Of a stretch of 64,000 nucleotides of DNA, positions 50,474-59,756 are shown in pieces (the stretch's first letter is position 1; every line of letters starts with the position of its first letter). Under the pieces are notes generated by a model. That model saw only the letters and a list, made by a program, of their open reading frames with translations, was not told the DNA's origin and did no database searches. This DNA is from Acetobacterium sp. Lineage in GTDB: Bacteria; Bacillota; Clostridia; Eubacteriales; Eubacteriaceae. The stretch covers positions 1 to 64,000 of the forward strand of contig NZ_JAUSPS010000037.1 of the NCBI RefSeq assembly GCF_030652775.1. Direction: 5' to 3'. The position numbers and the translations under genes were made by a program.

Positions 50474-51247
50474 ATGGAAACTGCAATTGTAAAACTGGAA
50501 GGCTTGACAAAAAAATATGATGGCAAAGTTGTCGTCGATCATGTTTCACTGGAAATCCGTCAGGGGGAGATTTTTGGACTTTTGGGGCCTAACGGCGCCG
50601 GTAAAAGTACCACCATGAACATGATCTGTTCGCTAGTGAAGCCAACCGCCGGTAAGATCAGGCTGTTTGGCAAAGATGTCCAAACCGATATGAAGGAGGC
50701 CAAAGCCAGACTTGGTTACATTCCCCAGGAGCTGGCCATTCATGGTAATTTGAAAGCTTGGGAAAATGTCGAGCTGTTTACCTCGCTTTACGGAATAAAG
50801 GGCAAGGAACTGAAAAAAGCAATCGATGATTCTTTGGAGTTTGTTGGATTAAAGGATAAACGCAATGTCTTTTGTAAAAATTTTTCCGGCGGCATGAAAC
50901 GCCGGTTGAACATTGCCTGTGCCATCGGGCATCATCCTGAGCTGTTGATTTTTGATGAACCCACGGTGGGGATTGATCCCCAATCCCGAAACTTTATTCT
51001 GGAAAAAATAAAAGTTGCCAATGAGCAGGGTGCCACCATTATTTATACCAGCCATTATATGGAAGAAATTGAAGCGATCTGTTCCCGGATTGCGATCATG
51101 GATAATGGCAAGATTATTGCCATGGGAACAAAAAAAGAACTGACCGAACTGGTCACGGCGGAAATTGACTCGACAATGAGCCTGGAAGAAGTTTTTTTGA
51201 CCTTAACTGGCAAGAAACTCCGCGATTATGCCGAGGGAGAACTGTAA
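50474..51247 (+). CDS. ABC transporter ATP-binding protein (ABC-2 drug exporter)
   Basis: A 257-residue ATPase: Walker A GPNGAGKST, Q loop YIPQELAIHG, signature FSGGMKRRLN, Walker B LLIFDEPTVGIDP and switch histidine in YTSHYMEE. This is the DrrA/CcmA-like branch. The C-terminal LTELVTAEIDSTMSLEEVFL segment is typical. The ATG follows GAAAGGACG. It is the first of five same-strand genes (ATPase, two permeases, kinase, regulator), which together form an exporter with its own sensor. Confidence 0.92.
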   Translation: METAIVKLEGLTKKYDGKVVVDHVSLEIRQGEIFGLLGPNGAGKSTTMNMICSLVKPTAGKIRLFGKDVQTDMKEAKARLGYIPQELAIHGNLKAWENVELFTSLYGIKGKELKKAIDDSLEFVGLKDKRNVFCKNFSGGMKRRLNIACAIGHHPELLIFDEPTVGIDPQSRNFILEKIKVANEQGATIIYTSHYMEEIEAICSRIAIMDNGKIIAMGTKKELTELVTAEIDSTMSLEEVFLTLTGKKLRDYAEGEL

Positions 51248-51248
51248 G

Positions 51249-52361
51249 ATGCCACTGATATTGATCAAAAACAACATGAAACTGATGTTTCGGAGTAAGG
51301 CTTTTCTGTTGATGATGGTCGTTATGCCGATCATTGTTATCGCCCTGTTGTCCAGTGCTTTTAAGGACATGATGGCGTCGGCCCGGGAAATCGATCCGTT
51401 TACGGTGGGCTACCGAATCACGGCGGACAGCCCTTATCAGACGTATTTATCGGAACTGAAAAAAGCAAGTGCCGAGAACGATGTAACCCTCATCGAATAT
51501 CCGGAAGGTGAGATTGAAAAGCTGATTAAAAATGGAACCGTCACTGCCTTTGTAGACATCCAGGATGATGATTATATCCTGTATCAGTCAAGCGAAAAAA
51601 AGGCCGAAGCATTGATCACAGAGAGCATTTTTGACAGTTTCTTTTATCAAGTGGACGCCAACACCGCCCTGGTAAAAGCCCAGATGGAGCAGGGAATTAT
51701 TGATCTAAAATTGCTGGAACCGGATCGTAAAACAGCAACCCGGGAGGTATTGGAAGTGGAACCAATGCCCACATCCACCGATTATTATGGCATTATCTAT
51801 ATTGTCTTCTGGAGCTTTTGCGGGATGATGCCATTGGCGGCGGTTATCTCCAGTGAGCGTAAAAATGCCATTCCCCAGCGAATGCGGGTGTCACAGATGA
51901 CCAAGACGCAGTTTTATCTGGCAAAATTTGTACCCTGTTTTCTGGTAACCTTTATTGAAATGGGTTTAGCCTGGACAATCTCAGCCCTACTCTTTAACGT
52001 CCATTGGGGGCAGCTTCCGGCTTCAGTCGGAATCATTTTGCTTGCCACCATGGTAGCGGCTGCGATCGGCGTTTTTCTTTATCAGCTCTTTAGTAAAGTG
52101 GTTGTCAGCGTGGTCGTGGGTTTTGCATTGACCTGGGTATTGGGATTTTTCGGCGGTTCCTTTGATCCGTACTTCTATGAAGATTTCCCGCTCATGCTGA
52201 TGAAAGCATCACCGATTTATTATGTTAATCGGACACTGGTGGAGTTTTCCACCAAAGGATACAGTGATTACGCCGGAACCTGTCTGATTTATCTAATTGG
52301 CCTGATTTTGGTGTTTGGGATACTAGGCAGCATGCTGATGAACCGGAAAGTGGAGGAATAA
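51249..52361 (+). CDS. ABC-2 type permease, subunit 1
   Basis: A 370-residue membrane protein. The ATG at 51249 lies one base after the ATPase stop, with GAGGGAG upstream. TM1 (about 17-37) is followed by a large outer domain (about 45-180), then five TM segments (about 185-365). It contains the characteristic SSERKNAIPQRMRVSQMTKTQFYLAKF loop (in parts) and the FTIEMG-type helix. This layout is that of YhaP/DrrB-like export permeases. It probably dimerises with the next permease. Confidence 0.88.
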   Translation: MPLILIKNNMKLMFRSKAFLLMMVVMPIIVIALLSSAFKDMMASAREIDPFTVGYRITADSPYQTYLSELKKASAENDVTLIEYPEGEIEKLIKNGTVTAFVDIQDDDYILYQSSEKKAEALITESIFDSFFYQVDANTALVKAQMEQGIIDLKLLEPDRKTATREVLEVEPMPTSTDYYGIIYIVFWSFCGMMPLAAVISSERKNAIPQRMRVSQMTKTQFYLAKFVPCFLVTFIEMGLAWTISALLFNVHWGQLPASVGIILLATMVAAAIGVFLYQLFSKVVVSVVVGFALTWVLGFFGGSFDPYFYEDFPLMLMKASPIYYVNRTLVEFSTKGYSDYAGTCLIYLIGLILVFGILGSMLMNRKVEE

Positions 52362-52362
52362 A

Positions 52363-53622
52363 ATGAACGGCTTCTTTACGATGGCAAAAACAAACCTGAA
52401 GTTACTGTTTCGGAACAAGGGTTATCTGTGTCTGGTGATACTACTACCGATTCTATCAGCCGGTCTATTATCTTTGCAATTAGACGAAACCGTGACAATG
52501 AAGGATGACACCTCTTATGTTGTTCAAAATATTGAAGACCGGGATGACAATATTACCAGTATTGAAAACACCAAGCTCTTGGTCAAAATCTATGACAACA
52601 GCAACACTGAATTATCCGACGATCTGGCTCAGGAACTGGCGGGTTCAGGAATTTTTCGAATCTTTCGTTATAACCAGGAAGTAGTTGATTTGGCCACTGC
52701 CAGAGCAGCCAGTATCGACAGTGCCGGGAAGAGCAATATTGGCGCAGTGGTCTATATTCCTGAGAATTTTGAGACCGACATCTTATCCGGTGGCAGCGGG
52801 AATTTGTCGATCATGGAGATTACCGAGGATGGACGAAATGACTTGCTGGCCAGCCAGGTCAATACTTACATCAGCTTTATGATGCAAGCCGCCGACAGCA
52901 CGAATTATGATAAAACAGCACTGGCTGCGATGCTTAGTGAACTGAAAGAAAGTCGGCTCAACAAAAAAATTGAGGCGGTGGAGGTCGGCAATAGCCTGAC
53001 ATTAACCAGTCAGCAGAACCACCAAAGCACCCGCATCGGTTATTCAATTGCGGCGCTGACAATGGGTTTTCTGTTCTGCGGAATCTTTATTTCTGACATC
53101 ATCATTAAGGAAAAAAACAACAAGGTCTATAACCGGATATTTTTGTCAAAAGCCAGTATTCTCAATTATGTCGTAGCCAAAATGGCCATGATCTTGCTGA
53201 CCGTTGCGATACAGACTGGTATTTTGGCCTTGGTAACACCGATCATGGTGAGTACTGATTTTGGGATCACTTATCCCAGCTATTTGTTCCTGGTTTTCGG
53301 CCTGGGCTTATGCATCAGTACCCTTTCGGTTGTTATTGGCACGCTGGTGAGCAATACCATGAATGCGACCTACACCGTCTTTGCCATCTGGATTGTCTCC
53401 AACATTATGGCCGGCCTGTACTTTCCGATTACCAGTGCTGCCCAGTGGTGGATAAAAGCGTCGCTGTTGATTCCCCAGCGATGGGTGATCGTCGCTTCAG
53501 AAATGTTGATGACTGGCGAAACCGGGGTTTATGCAATGTACGGGCTAATTGTCGGCTGTTACCTGCTGATCCTGATGGCTGGCACCTCCATTGGTGTGAT
53601 GGTGGGGAAAAAGGATTATTAA
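52363..53622 (+). CDS. ABC-2 type permease, subunit 2
   Basis: A 419-residue protein with the same layout as its neighbour: TM1 about 22-42, an outer domain of about 180 residues, then six TM segments from about residue 228. The IKEKNNKVYNRIFLSKASIL loop follows the second TM. GGAGGAATAAA precedes the ATG one base after the first permease stop. The pair resembles LnrMN/YhaP-type exporters for amphipathic compounds; the cargo is not known. Confidence 0.88.
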   Translation: MNGFFTMAKTNLKLLFRNKGYLCLVILLPILSAGLLSLQLDETVTMKDDTSYVVQNIEDRDDNITSIENTKLLVKIYDNSNTELSDDLAQELAGSGIFRIFRYNQEVVDLATARAASIDSAGKSNIGAVVYIPENFETDILSGGSGNLSIMEITEDGRNDLLASQVNTYISFMMQAADSTNYDKTALAAMLSELKESRLNKKIEAVEVGNSLTLTSQQNHQSTRIGYSIAALTMGFLFCGIFISDIIIKEKNNKVYNRIFLSKASILNYVVAKMAMILLTVAIQTGILALVTPIMVSTDFGITYPSYLFLVFGLGLCISTLSVVIGTLVSNTMNATYTVFAIWIVSNIMAGLYFPITSAAQWWIKASLLIPQRWVIVASEMLMTGETGVYAMYGLIVGCYLLILMAGTSIGVMVGKKDY

Positions 53623-53696
53623 ACAATTGCATTGAAGTGAAAATCGAAAATGTGATAGAATGTTCATAAAATAAACGGGGATGGGAAGTCAGACAG

Positions 53697-54854
53697 ATGG
53701 TTGAAAAGATGAAGGAAAACTACTTTTCTATTATGAAATTTTGTTGTCTGACGGTCATGCTGGCATATGTGATTGTTGACAGCGAAAAATCGCTCCAGGA
53801 AATCAGCCTGGAGTGTTTTTTGCTGGGATTATTTCTGGCGGTATCGACACTTTATGAGTTGCTGGACAAAGAAAAAATCGGCTGCTTGGTTGTTGAAATA
53901 ATCCTGGCGATATTGATTTTTGTTTTATTTGGGGAAAGCAGCGTCGGATTTTATTTAATTCCGGTGGTGGTACTGGATATGGTGGTTTATTTTAAATTGC
54001 CCCTCGTCGTTGGTTTGATGGCCTTTGCCGGTGTCTTTTTGAGTCCTCCGGATTTTGCCATTTATATGATTTTTTGTATCTTTGTCAGTGCTATTTATTT
54101 TCAGAATCATGTGATGATTAAGCGGTATCAAGATAAGCTTGAAAACTATGAGCAGGAAGAGTTTAAGTTAAAGGATTCCATTTCGGACAAAGACCTGCAG
54201 TTTAAAAAGAAACTGGAACAGAACAGCCTGCACTATAAAAATCAAATGCTTACAGAACGAGCCCAAATCTACCAGGCGCTCCACGATAAACTGGGGCATA
54301 GCATTAACGGTTCCGTTTATCAACTGGAAGCCAGTAAGGTACTGATTCAAAATAAACCGGAAGAAAGCAGCCGGATCATTCAGGCCGTTATCGATACCTT
54401 AAGAGAAAGCATGGATGAAATCCGTTTTATCTTACGCAAGGAAAAACCGGAGCGAAAAAAGGCGGCGCTGCTGCAGCTTCATGGATTATGTCAAGAATGT
54501 CGGGAAAAATACGGCATTCAAGCGACGATGCTGCTGGAAGGTAAAGATAAAGAGATCCCCGATCACATTTGGGAAGTGATCCTGGATAATGCCATTGAAG
54601 CGGTTTCCAATGCCCTTAAATATGCCGAATGCTCCAGACTGGCCATCGAATTGGTAGTGATGAACAAAATCGTCCGCTGTAGCATTTATAATAACGGCAC
54701 AAGTTGTGAAACCATCGTGGTCGGAATGGGGATTCAGGGAATGAAAGACCGCACCCGGAAAGTAAATGGACTAATTGATATTGATGGTCAAAACGGATTT
54801 CGGATCAATATGATTTTTCCGTTAGTATCGTATGAGGAAAGGGGACTGATATGA
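53697..54854 (+). CDS. NarL-type sensor histidine kinase (HisKA_3)
   Basis: A 385-residue kinase. About five hydrophobic segments lie in residues 10-145 with short loops. A coiled linker (about 150-195) leads to the HisKA_3 domain, QIYQALHDKLGHSINGSVYQ, with the phosphoacceptor histidine near residue 203. The ATPase domain has VILDNAIEAVSNALKYA (N box) and GMGIQGMKDRTRKVNG. This LnrJ/DesK-like layout suits sensing of a lipophilic compound in the membrane. It overlaps the regulator gene by ATGA and follows the exporter genes, which suggests it senses the exporter substrate. Confidence 0.9.
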   Translation: MVEKMKENYFSIMKFCCLTVMLAYVIVDSEKSLQEISLECFLLGLFLAVSTLYELLDKEKIGCLVVEIILAILIFVLFGESSVGFYLIPVVVLDMVVYFKLPLVVGLMAFAGVFLSPPDFAIYMIFCIFVSAIYFQNHVMIKRYQDKLENYEQEEFKLKDSISDKDLQFKKKLEQNSLHYKNQMLTERAQIYQALHDKLGHSINGSVYQLEASKVLIQNKPEESSRIIQAVIDTLRESMDEIRFILRKEKPERKKAALLQLHGLCQECREKYGIQATMLLEGKDKEIPDHIWEVILDNAIEAVSNALKYAECSRLAIELVVMNKIVRCSIYNNGTSCETIVVGMGIQGMKDRTRKVNGLIDIDGQNGFRINMIFPLVSYEERGLI

Positions 54855-55480
54855 ATAAAATAAAGGTAATCATTGTTGATGACTCTGATTTTGTGCGGGA
54901 TGGAATGGGCATCATCTTGGGGGTCGATGACGAGTTTCACGTTGTCGGCTGTGCTAAAAATGGCAGAGAAGCTCTGGAATTTGCGATGAAGGAAAAACCG
55001 GATGTTTTTTTGATGGATATCCAGATGCCGGAGATGGACGGCATTGCTGCGACCAAAGAGATTGTTGCCCAAGGTCTGGGAAAGGTGCTGATCCTGACCA
55101 CCTTTGATGACCGCGAGCTGGTCGAAAAGGCCATGAAAAATGGCGCCGACGGATACCTGATCAAAAATCATACCCCGGAACAATTAAAACAGAGCATCAA
55201 ATCCGTCTATCATGGGGTTCATTTTCTCGACAGTCAGGTGCTTGATAAATTTACCGAACCGGAAACCAAATGCAGCACTGGTTTTGACGGCAGTTTGTTT
55301 ACGGCCAGAGAACTGGGGATTATCGAAGCGGTAGCCGATGGCTTATCGAATAAGGAAATTGCCGAAAAACTCTTTTTGAGTGAAGGAACCGTTAAAAATT
55401 ATATCAGTGTGATCCTGGACAAGGGCAATCTGTCTCATCGAACCCAAATGGCCATTTATTATTTGACCGGCAGACGATAA
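54851..55480 (+). CDS. NarL/FixJ-family response regulator
   Basis: A 209-residue regulator. The receiver (1-120) has the DDSDF acidic pair, the phosphoacceptor in VFLMDIQMPEMDG, threonine in LILTTFDD and lysine in YLIKNHTP. The LuxR-type HTH is C-terminal: LFTARELGIIEAVADGLSNKEIAEKLFLSEGTVKNYIS (from LFTARELGII through SEGTVKNYIS). It pairs with the overlapping kinase, and probably activates the upstream exporter genes. Confidence 0.93.
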   Translation: MNKIKVIIVDDSDFVRDGMGIILGVDDEFHVVGCAKNGREALEFAMKEKPDVFLMDIQMPEMDGIAATKEIVAQGLGKVLILTTFDDRELVEKAMKNGADGYLIKNHTPEQLKQSIKSVYHGVHFLDSQVLDKFTEPETKCSTGFDGSLFTARELGIIEAVADGLSNKEIAEKLFLSEGTVKNYISVILDKGNLSHRTQMAIYYLTGRR

Positions 55481-55561
55481 GCAAGAACGGGGAAATAAAA
55501 AAACGCCATTCAAGTTTTCACTCAAATGACGTTATCAACAAGTCTGATTGCGGAGCTGCGG

Positions 55562-56158
55562 TCAGATTTTTTTTAATGCCGGCTCCAGTTGCTGCCACTT
55601 GTTGCCCAAAACCGGTGGAGTATAGTGGATCATCTGATTGACCAGGTCCCCGGGATCGGATGATAGCAGCACCAGTTTGGTATTGGACGGGTTCATAAAA
55701 CCTTCGTTGACAATGTTTTGCATCATCGCCATGAAGGAATCAAAAAAGTTGGAAATATTGAGAACCCCAATCGGTTTTTTGTGAATGCCCAACTGCGCCC
55801 AGCTGAGGGTTTCAAATAATTCTTCAAAGGTCCCCACGCCGCCGGGAATGGCAATGAAACCATCGGATAAGTCAGCCATGGTCTGTTTGCGTTCATGCAT
55901 GTTTTTTACTTCAATAAATCGGGTCAAACGATCATTAATCACTTCGTTGGGGAAAAGTCCGCCGGGCATAACGCCGGTAACGCGGCCATTGTTGTCCAGC
56001 ATGTGGTTGGCGATTTCGCCCATCAGACCAAATTTTGATCCGCCATAGACTAATTCAATATTGTTATTAACGAGCACCAGACCTAATGCTTTTGTCATTT
56101 CTTGATATTCTGGACGAACACCCAGATTGGAACCGGAATATACGCATATTCTTTTCAT
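55562..56158 (-). CDS. LOG family protein (cytokinin riboside monophosphate phosphoribohydrolase-like)
   Basis: A 198-residue Rossmann-fold protein. The ATG at 56158 has GGGAGGAAGCAACG upstream; a longer frame of 39 residues has no site. ICVYSGSNLGVRPEY opens the domain, YGGSKFGLMG corresponds to the GGGxxGLMG motif, and AIPGGVGTFEELFE is the PGGxGTxxE catalytic motif. Such enzymes cleave nucleoside 5'-monophosphates to base and ribose phosphate. In bacteria, most are general nucleotide hydrolases. It stands alone, converging on the NarL-type regulator gene. Confidence 0.9.
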   Translation of the reverse strand: MKRICVYSGSNLGVRPEYQEMTKALGLVLVNNNIELVYGGSKFGLMGEIANHMLDNNGRVTGVMPGGLFPNEVINDRLTRFIEVKNMHERKQTMADLSDGFIAIPGGVGTFEELFETLSWAQLGIHKKPIGVLNISNFFDSFMAMMQNIVNEGFMNPSNTKLVLLSSDPGDLVNQMIHYTPPVLGNKWQQLEPALKKI

Positions 56159-56414
56159 CGTTGCTTCCTCCCAGGATCTTATAAAAAATTTAATGGATGC
56201 ATCCGAAGAGATGCACCCAAAATCATAAGTTCTATTAAGATCCTTTATTATATCAAGTAGCGCTGTTTTTGACAAGCAATAACGGCCATTTTAGTGCTTT
56301 ATTTAAGAATTTTCAAGAGCCTTTTCAGTTAAAGGAGAAGTGGGAAAACCGTAAAATAGGTATTTTCAGGTGGCCGAAGAATTGTCAGAACGTGATGCGC
56401 CAATTATGAAGAAT

Positions 56415-56431
56415 TATTAAAGATTTGTTAA
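56415..56431 (-). promoter_or_regulatory. possible TTAACA-N5-TTAATA repeat before MFS gene (minus strand)
   Basis: Read on the minus strand, TTAACA (56426-56431) and TTAATA (56415-56420) are five bases apart, matching the spacing and the AATCT spacer of the repeat at 14005. The orientation is opposite to the gene, so this is weak. Confidence 0.25.
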
Positions 56432-56494
56432 GTTCATTGATAAAATACACGTCGAATGCTATACTTTTTTCATGAAGAAAAAAGGAGCGTGTTG

Positions 56495-57790
56495 ATGAAA
56501 CTGGATTACCGCCTCACGGTTTTGGTCGGGCTTGGGTTTATGACCATTAGTGCATTTTGGAGCCTGTATGATTTTGTGATTCCAATGATTATGTTAAAAG
56601 CTTTCGCATTTGGGGACACAATGGCTGGGGTGGTTATGTCTTTTGACAATGTGTTGGCCTTATTTATGTTGCCTTTGTTTGGGATGCTTTCTGACAATAC
56701 CAACACCAGAATGGGGCGGCGAATGCCCTATATTCTTGGCGGTACGGCTTTGGCAGTGGTTTCGATGCTTTTAATACCCTATGCAGTGATGGCTAATAAG
56801 CTGGTTTTATTTATTGTCGCTCTGGCGTTGGCCTTGCTGTCGATGTCTTTTTACCGTTCACCAGCGGTGGCGCTGATGCCGGATGTGACCCCCAAACCAC
56901 TGCGATCCAAGGGGAATGCGGTCATTAATCTGATGGGGGCAGTTGGCGGGATTATGGTTTTGGGAATGGTGGCTTTTCTGGCTCCAGATAAAGACAATAT
57001 TAACTACTGGCCGCTTTTTCTTGGCACGGCTGCAATGATGGTGGTGGGTGTCATTATTCTCAAACTCACAGTCAACGAGCCGGATGCGGTGATAAAAATG
57101 CGTCATAACAGTGCGGCCCTGGGCATTGACGTTGAAGAAGCGGAACATGATGAGACCCTGGTAACCCATGAAAAGCTGCCCAAAGAGTATAAAAAGAGTC
57201 TGATCTTTATTCTCTTATCGGTAGCCTTATGGTTTATGGGATATAATGCCGTCACCTCGGCTTTTTCAAAATACGCCATGGTTTCTCTGAACATGAAAGA
57301 ATCCCAATCCGCTCTGATTTTAATGGTTGCCAGTATTGCTGCCATTATTTCCTTTATTCCCGTGGGGATTATTTCCTCGAAGGTGGGACGCAAAAAAATC
57401 ATCTTGATGGGCGTGGTGGTGCTGGCAACTGTTTTTGCCACCGCTACTTTTTATACGGCCTTTAACCCGATCCTGTTTGTATCCTTTGCACTAGCTGGAA
57501 TCGCCTGGGCCGCCATTAATGTCAATTCCCTGCCGATGGTTCTGGAAATGTCCAAGGGAGCCAATGTTGGCCGCTATACCGGTTATTATTATACCGCATC
57601 GATGGCCGCCCAGGTTATTACGCCGATTGCTTCCGGGGCGTTGTTAGAGCATCTCGGCTATTATACCCTGATGCCCTATGGGGCCTTGTTTGTCGGGTTG
57701 GCCTTTGTAACGATGATGATGGTTCAGCATGGCGATTCCAAGCCCATCGCCCCTAAGTCCAAGCTGGAGATCTTTGATGTCGCAGATTGA
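56495..57790 (+). CDS. MFS transporter, SLC45/GPH-like (possible sugar or nucleoside carrier)
   Basis: A 431-residue, 12-TM transporter. The ATG at 56495 follows AAAGGAGCGTGTTG. FWSLYDFVIPMIMLKAFAFG opens TM1, and motif A reads LFGMLSDNTNTRMGRRMPYI, the form seen in sucrose/proton symporters of the SLC45 and GPH groups. A charged central loop (about residues 205-240) separates the halves. It is followed at 34 bp by a glycerophosphodiesterase gene, so the carrier may import a glycosylated or phosphodiester compound; this is inference. Confidence 0.82.
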   Translation: MKLDYRLTVLVGLGFMTISAFWSLYDFVIPMIMLKAFAFGDTMAGVVMSFDNVLALFMLPLFGMLSDNTNTRMGRRMPYILGGTALAVVSMLLIPYAVMANKLVLFIVALALALLSMSFYRSPAVALMPDVTPKPLRSKGNAVINLMGAVGGIMVLGMVAFLAPDKDNINYWPLFLGTAAMMVVGVIILKLTVNEPDAVIKMRHNSAALGIDVEEAEHDETLVTHEKLPKEYKKSLIFILLSVALWFMGYNAVTSAFSKYAMVSLNMKESQSALILMVASIAAIISFIPVGIISSKVGRKKIILMGVVVLATVFATATFYTAFNPILFVSFALAGIAWAAINVNSLPMVLEMSKGANVGRYTGYYYTASMAAQVITPIASGALLEHLGYYTLMPYGALFVGLAFVTMMMVQHGDSKPIAPKSKLEIFDVAD

Positions 57791-57823
57791 TATGACAAAT
57801 TGGTTTAGACAGGAAGGCCAACG

Positions 57824-58633
57824 ATGATCTATCTGATACTGGCGCTGGTCGCATTAATTCTGGTTTATCTTTTTACTATTTCGCCAGGGGCACTGCCGAA
57901 TCATTCCAACCCGGGTCTTTGGGAAATCAATTATGCCCATCGGGGTCTCCATCAAAAAGATAAGGCCATTGCGGAAAACTCCATGACGGCCTTTGTAAAA
58001 GCTGTCGAAGCAGGATATGGAATCGAGTTGGATATTAATCTGACTGCCGATGGAAAAGTGGTGGTCTTTCACGATGACAGTCTGCTTCGGGTATGTGGGG
58101 TGGATAAATTGATCACCCAATGTTTGTCAACAGAACTTGCGGATTTTCGGCTGGAAAACACCGAACAAACCATTCCCTTATTAGCAGATGTGCTGAAACT
58201 TGTGGATGGGCAGGTGCCGCTCATTGTCGAATTGAAAAACACCAAAGATTGGCAGCAACTCTGTGCCAAAGCCGCAGAACAGCTGGCTGATTATGGGGGA
58301 TCGTATTGCATTGAATCCTTCCATCCCGGGATTGTCAGCTGGTTTTACAAGAATAGACCGGCGGTGGTAAGAGGTCAGCTTTCGGCGGGACATCAAAGTT
58401 TGGGGGGTACCCCCCGGTGGCAAAGCGTTTTGATTGCTTCGATTATGACAAATGTGATTTCCCGGCCGCATTTTATCGCCTATAAACACCAGGATGCCCA
58501 TCATCGGCTCAGCCTCCGGCTGTTCCGGCAATTGGGGGGGAAACTGGTTGGTTGGACAGTCAGAGATACCGACGATATCGTGGGGTGTATGAAGTTTTTT
58601 GATGTGATTATCTTTGAATTTTTCAGAGTTTAG
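57824..58633 (+). CDS. glycerophosphodiester phosphodiesterase, membrane-anchored
   Basis: A 269-residue protein. An N-terminal TM helix (about 2-20) is followed by the GDPD barrel: NYAHRGLHQKDKAIAENSMTAF holds the catalytic HRG and the ENS motif, YGIELDINLTADGKVVVFHDDSLLR contains the metal-binding E-x-D and HDD, and VPLIVELKN and the late GWTVRDTDDI match the family. The family hydrolyses glycerophosphodiesters to glycerol-3-phosphate and an alcohol. The catalytic histidines appear intact. A close paralogue follows 237 bp downstream. Confidence 0.9.
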   Translation: MIYLILALVALILVYLFTISPGALPNHSNPGLWEINYAHRGLHQKDKAIAENSMTAFVKAVEAGYGIELDINLTADGKVVVFHDDSLLRVCGVDKLITQCLSTELADFRLENTEQTIPLLADVLKLVDGQVPLIVELKNTKDWQQLCAKAAEQLADYGGSYCIESFHPGIVSWFYKNRPAVVRGQLSAGHQSLGGTPRWQSVLIASIMTNVISRPHFIAYKHQDAHHRLSLRLFRQLGGKLVGWTVRDTDDIVGCMKFFDVIIFEFFRV

Positions 58634-58764
58634 CTACTCAAAACAAGATTTAACAGAAAATAGTTTAAATACTAATCTAGTTTTAATGATTGATTGAGAA
58701 AATAGAGGGGTAAATAAAGAGAACAATGACAAAAATAGACGCTAATCGACAAAAGAAACGATCG

Positions 58765-58809
58765 GGTTATCGCGAAACAGATAAGCATCATAGCGTTTTC
58801 GCAATTACC
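58765..58809. repeat. 45-bp imperfect inverted repeat with ends like the insertion sequence at 27078
   Basis: GGTTATCGCGAAAC (58765-58778) faces the complement of 58793-58809 (GGTAATTGCGAAAACGC). The latter differs from the left end of the insertion sequence (GGTAATTGCGAAACGC, 27081-27096) by one extra A. It may be a mini-element or remnant; no coding sequence lies inside. Confidence 0.4.
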
Positions 58810-58870
58810 GCTAAATTTTCAAGAGAAAGGAACTGATTTGATTTAGATTAACAGAAGAGGGTGAGCGTAC

Positions 58871-59686
58871 ATGACACTATATATCGTGGCAGGAATAGCC
58901 ATATTTATTATTTATATTTTGTTGCTGCTCCCGGGCAGAATGCCAAAGGAGGTCGATGACCGACTTTGGACCAGTTACTATGCCCATCGGGGATTGCACG
59001 AAAAGGATAAGTCGATACCGGAAAATTCAATGACTGCTTTTAAAAAAGCGGTGGATGCCGGCTATGGAATCGAAATGGATTTAAATCTTACCGCCGACGG
59101 CAGAATCATTGTCTTTCATGATGATAATTTATTGCGTTTGTGTGGGGTGGATAAATTAATCACGGATTGTACCTATGAGGAATTATTGACTTATAACCTG
59201 GAAAATACCGGGGAAAAAATCCCTTTGTTTGAAGATGTGCTGAGCATGGTGGATGGTCAGGTTCCGCTGATCGTCGAACTGAAAAATACCAAATATCTTA
59301 GCGAGCTGTGCTCTAAAACGGCCGAACATCTTGATCATTACGATGGGTTGTATTGCGTGGAATCCTTTCAGCCGTTAATTGTCAGGTGGTTTTACAAAAA
59401 CAGGCCGGATGTGGTCAGAGGTCAGCTTTCAGTCGGGCGCAAAAGTCTCAAGGGGTTGGATGTCAAATTATGGCAATGGTTGTTAATCATTTCATTTGCT
59501 ACCAATTTTATATGCCGTCCTCATTTTATGGCATTCTATCATGGTGATGCCCGACGTAAACTGGGACTCAGCCTGTTCCATCTGCTGACCGGAAGGTTGG
59601 TTGGTTGGACGGTTCAGGATACCGATGACATTGAGTATTGCAAGAAAAAATTTGATGCGATCATTTTTGAATATTTTGAACCATGA
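58871..59686 (+). CDS. glycerophosphodiester phosphodiesterase, membrane-anchored (paralogue)
   Basis: A 271-residue protein close in sequence to the one at 57824. It has an N-terminal TM helix (about 2-20), YYAHRGLHEKDKSIPENSMTAF, YGIEMDLNLTADGRIIVFHDDNLLR, VPLIVELKN and GWTVQDTDDIE. The catalytic residues are intact. GGGTGAGCGTAC precedes the ATG. The two genes are probably a tandem duplication that diverged. It ends at a terminator. Confidence 0.9.
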   Translation: MTLYIVAGIAIFIIYILLLLPGRMPKEVDDRLWTSYYAHRGLHEKDKSIPENSMTAFKKAVDAGYGIEMDLNLTADGRIIVFHDDNLLRLCGVDKLITDCTYEELLTYNLENTGEKIPLFEDVLSMVDGQVPLIVELKNTKYLSELCSKTAEHLDHYDGLYCVESFQPLIVRWFYKNRPDVVRGQLSVGRKSLKGLDVKLWQWLLIISFATNFICRPHFMAFYHGDARRKLGLSLFHLLTGRLVGWTVQDTDDIEYCKKKFDAIIFEYFEP

Positions 59687-59695
59687 GTTTTAAGC

Positions 59696-59735
59696 AAAGG
59701 TCGTAGCATATCAAGGGGATATGCTAGGCCTTTTT
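59696..59735 (+). terminator. intrinsic terminator after second GDPD gene
   Basis: TAGCATATC (59704-59712) pairs with GATATGCTA (59718-59726), with flanking AAGG/GGCCTT, followed by five T. Confidence 0.82.
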
Positions 59736-59756
59736 CTAAGTTGAGGGAGGAAGAAG

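Noticed and set aside
55499-55543. Inverted repeat AACGCCATT...AATGACGTT after the NarL-type regulator
   Set aside because: The arms are short with mismatches and lack a T-tract; terminator function is doubtful.
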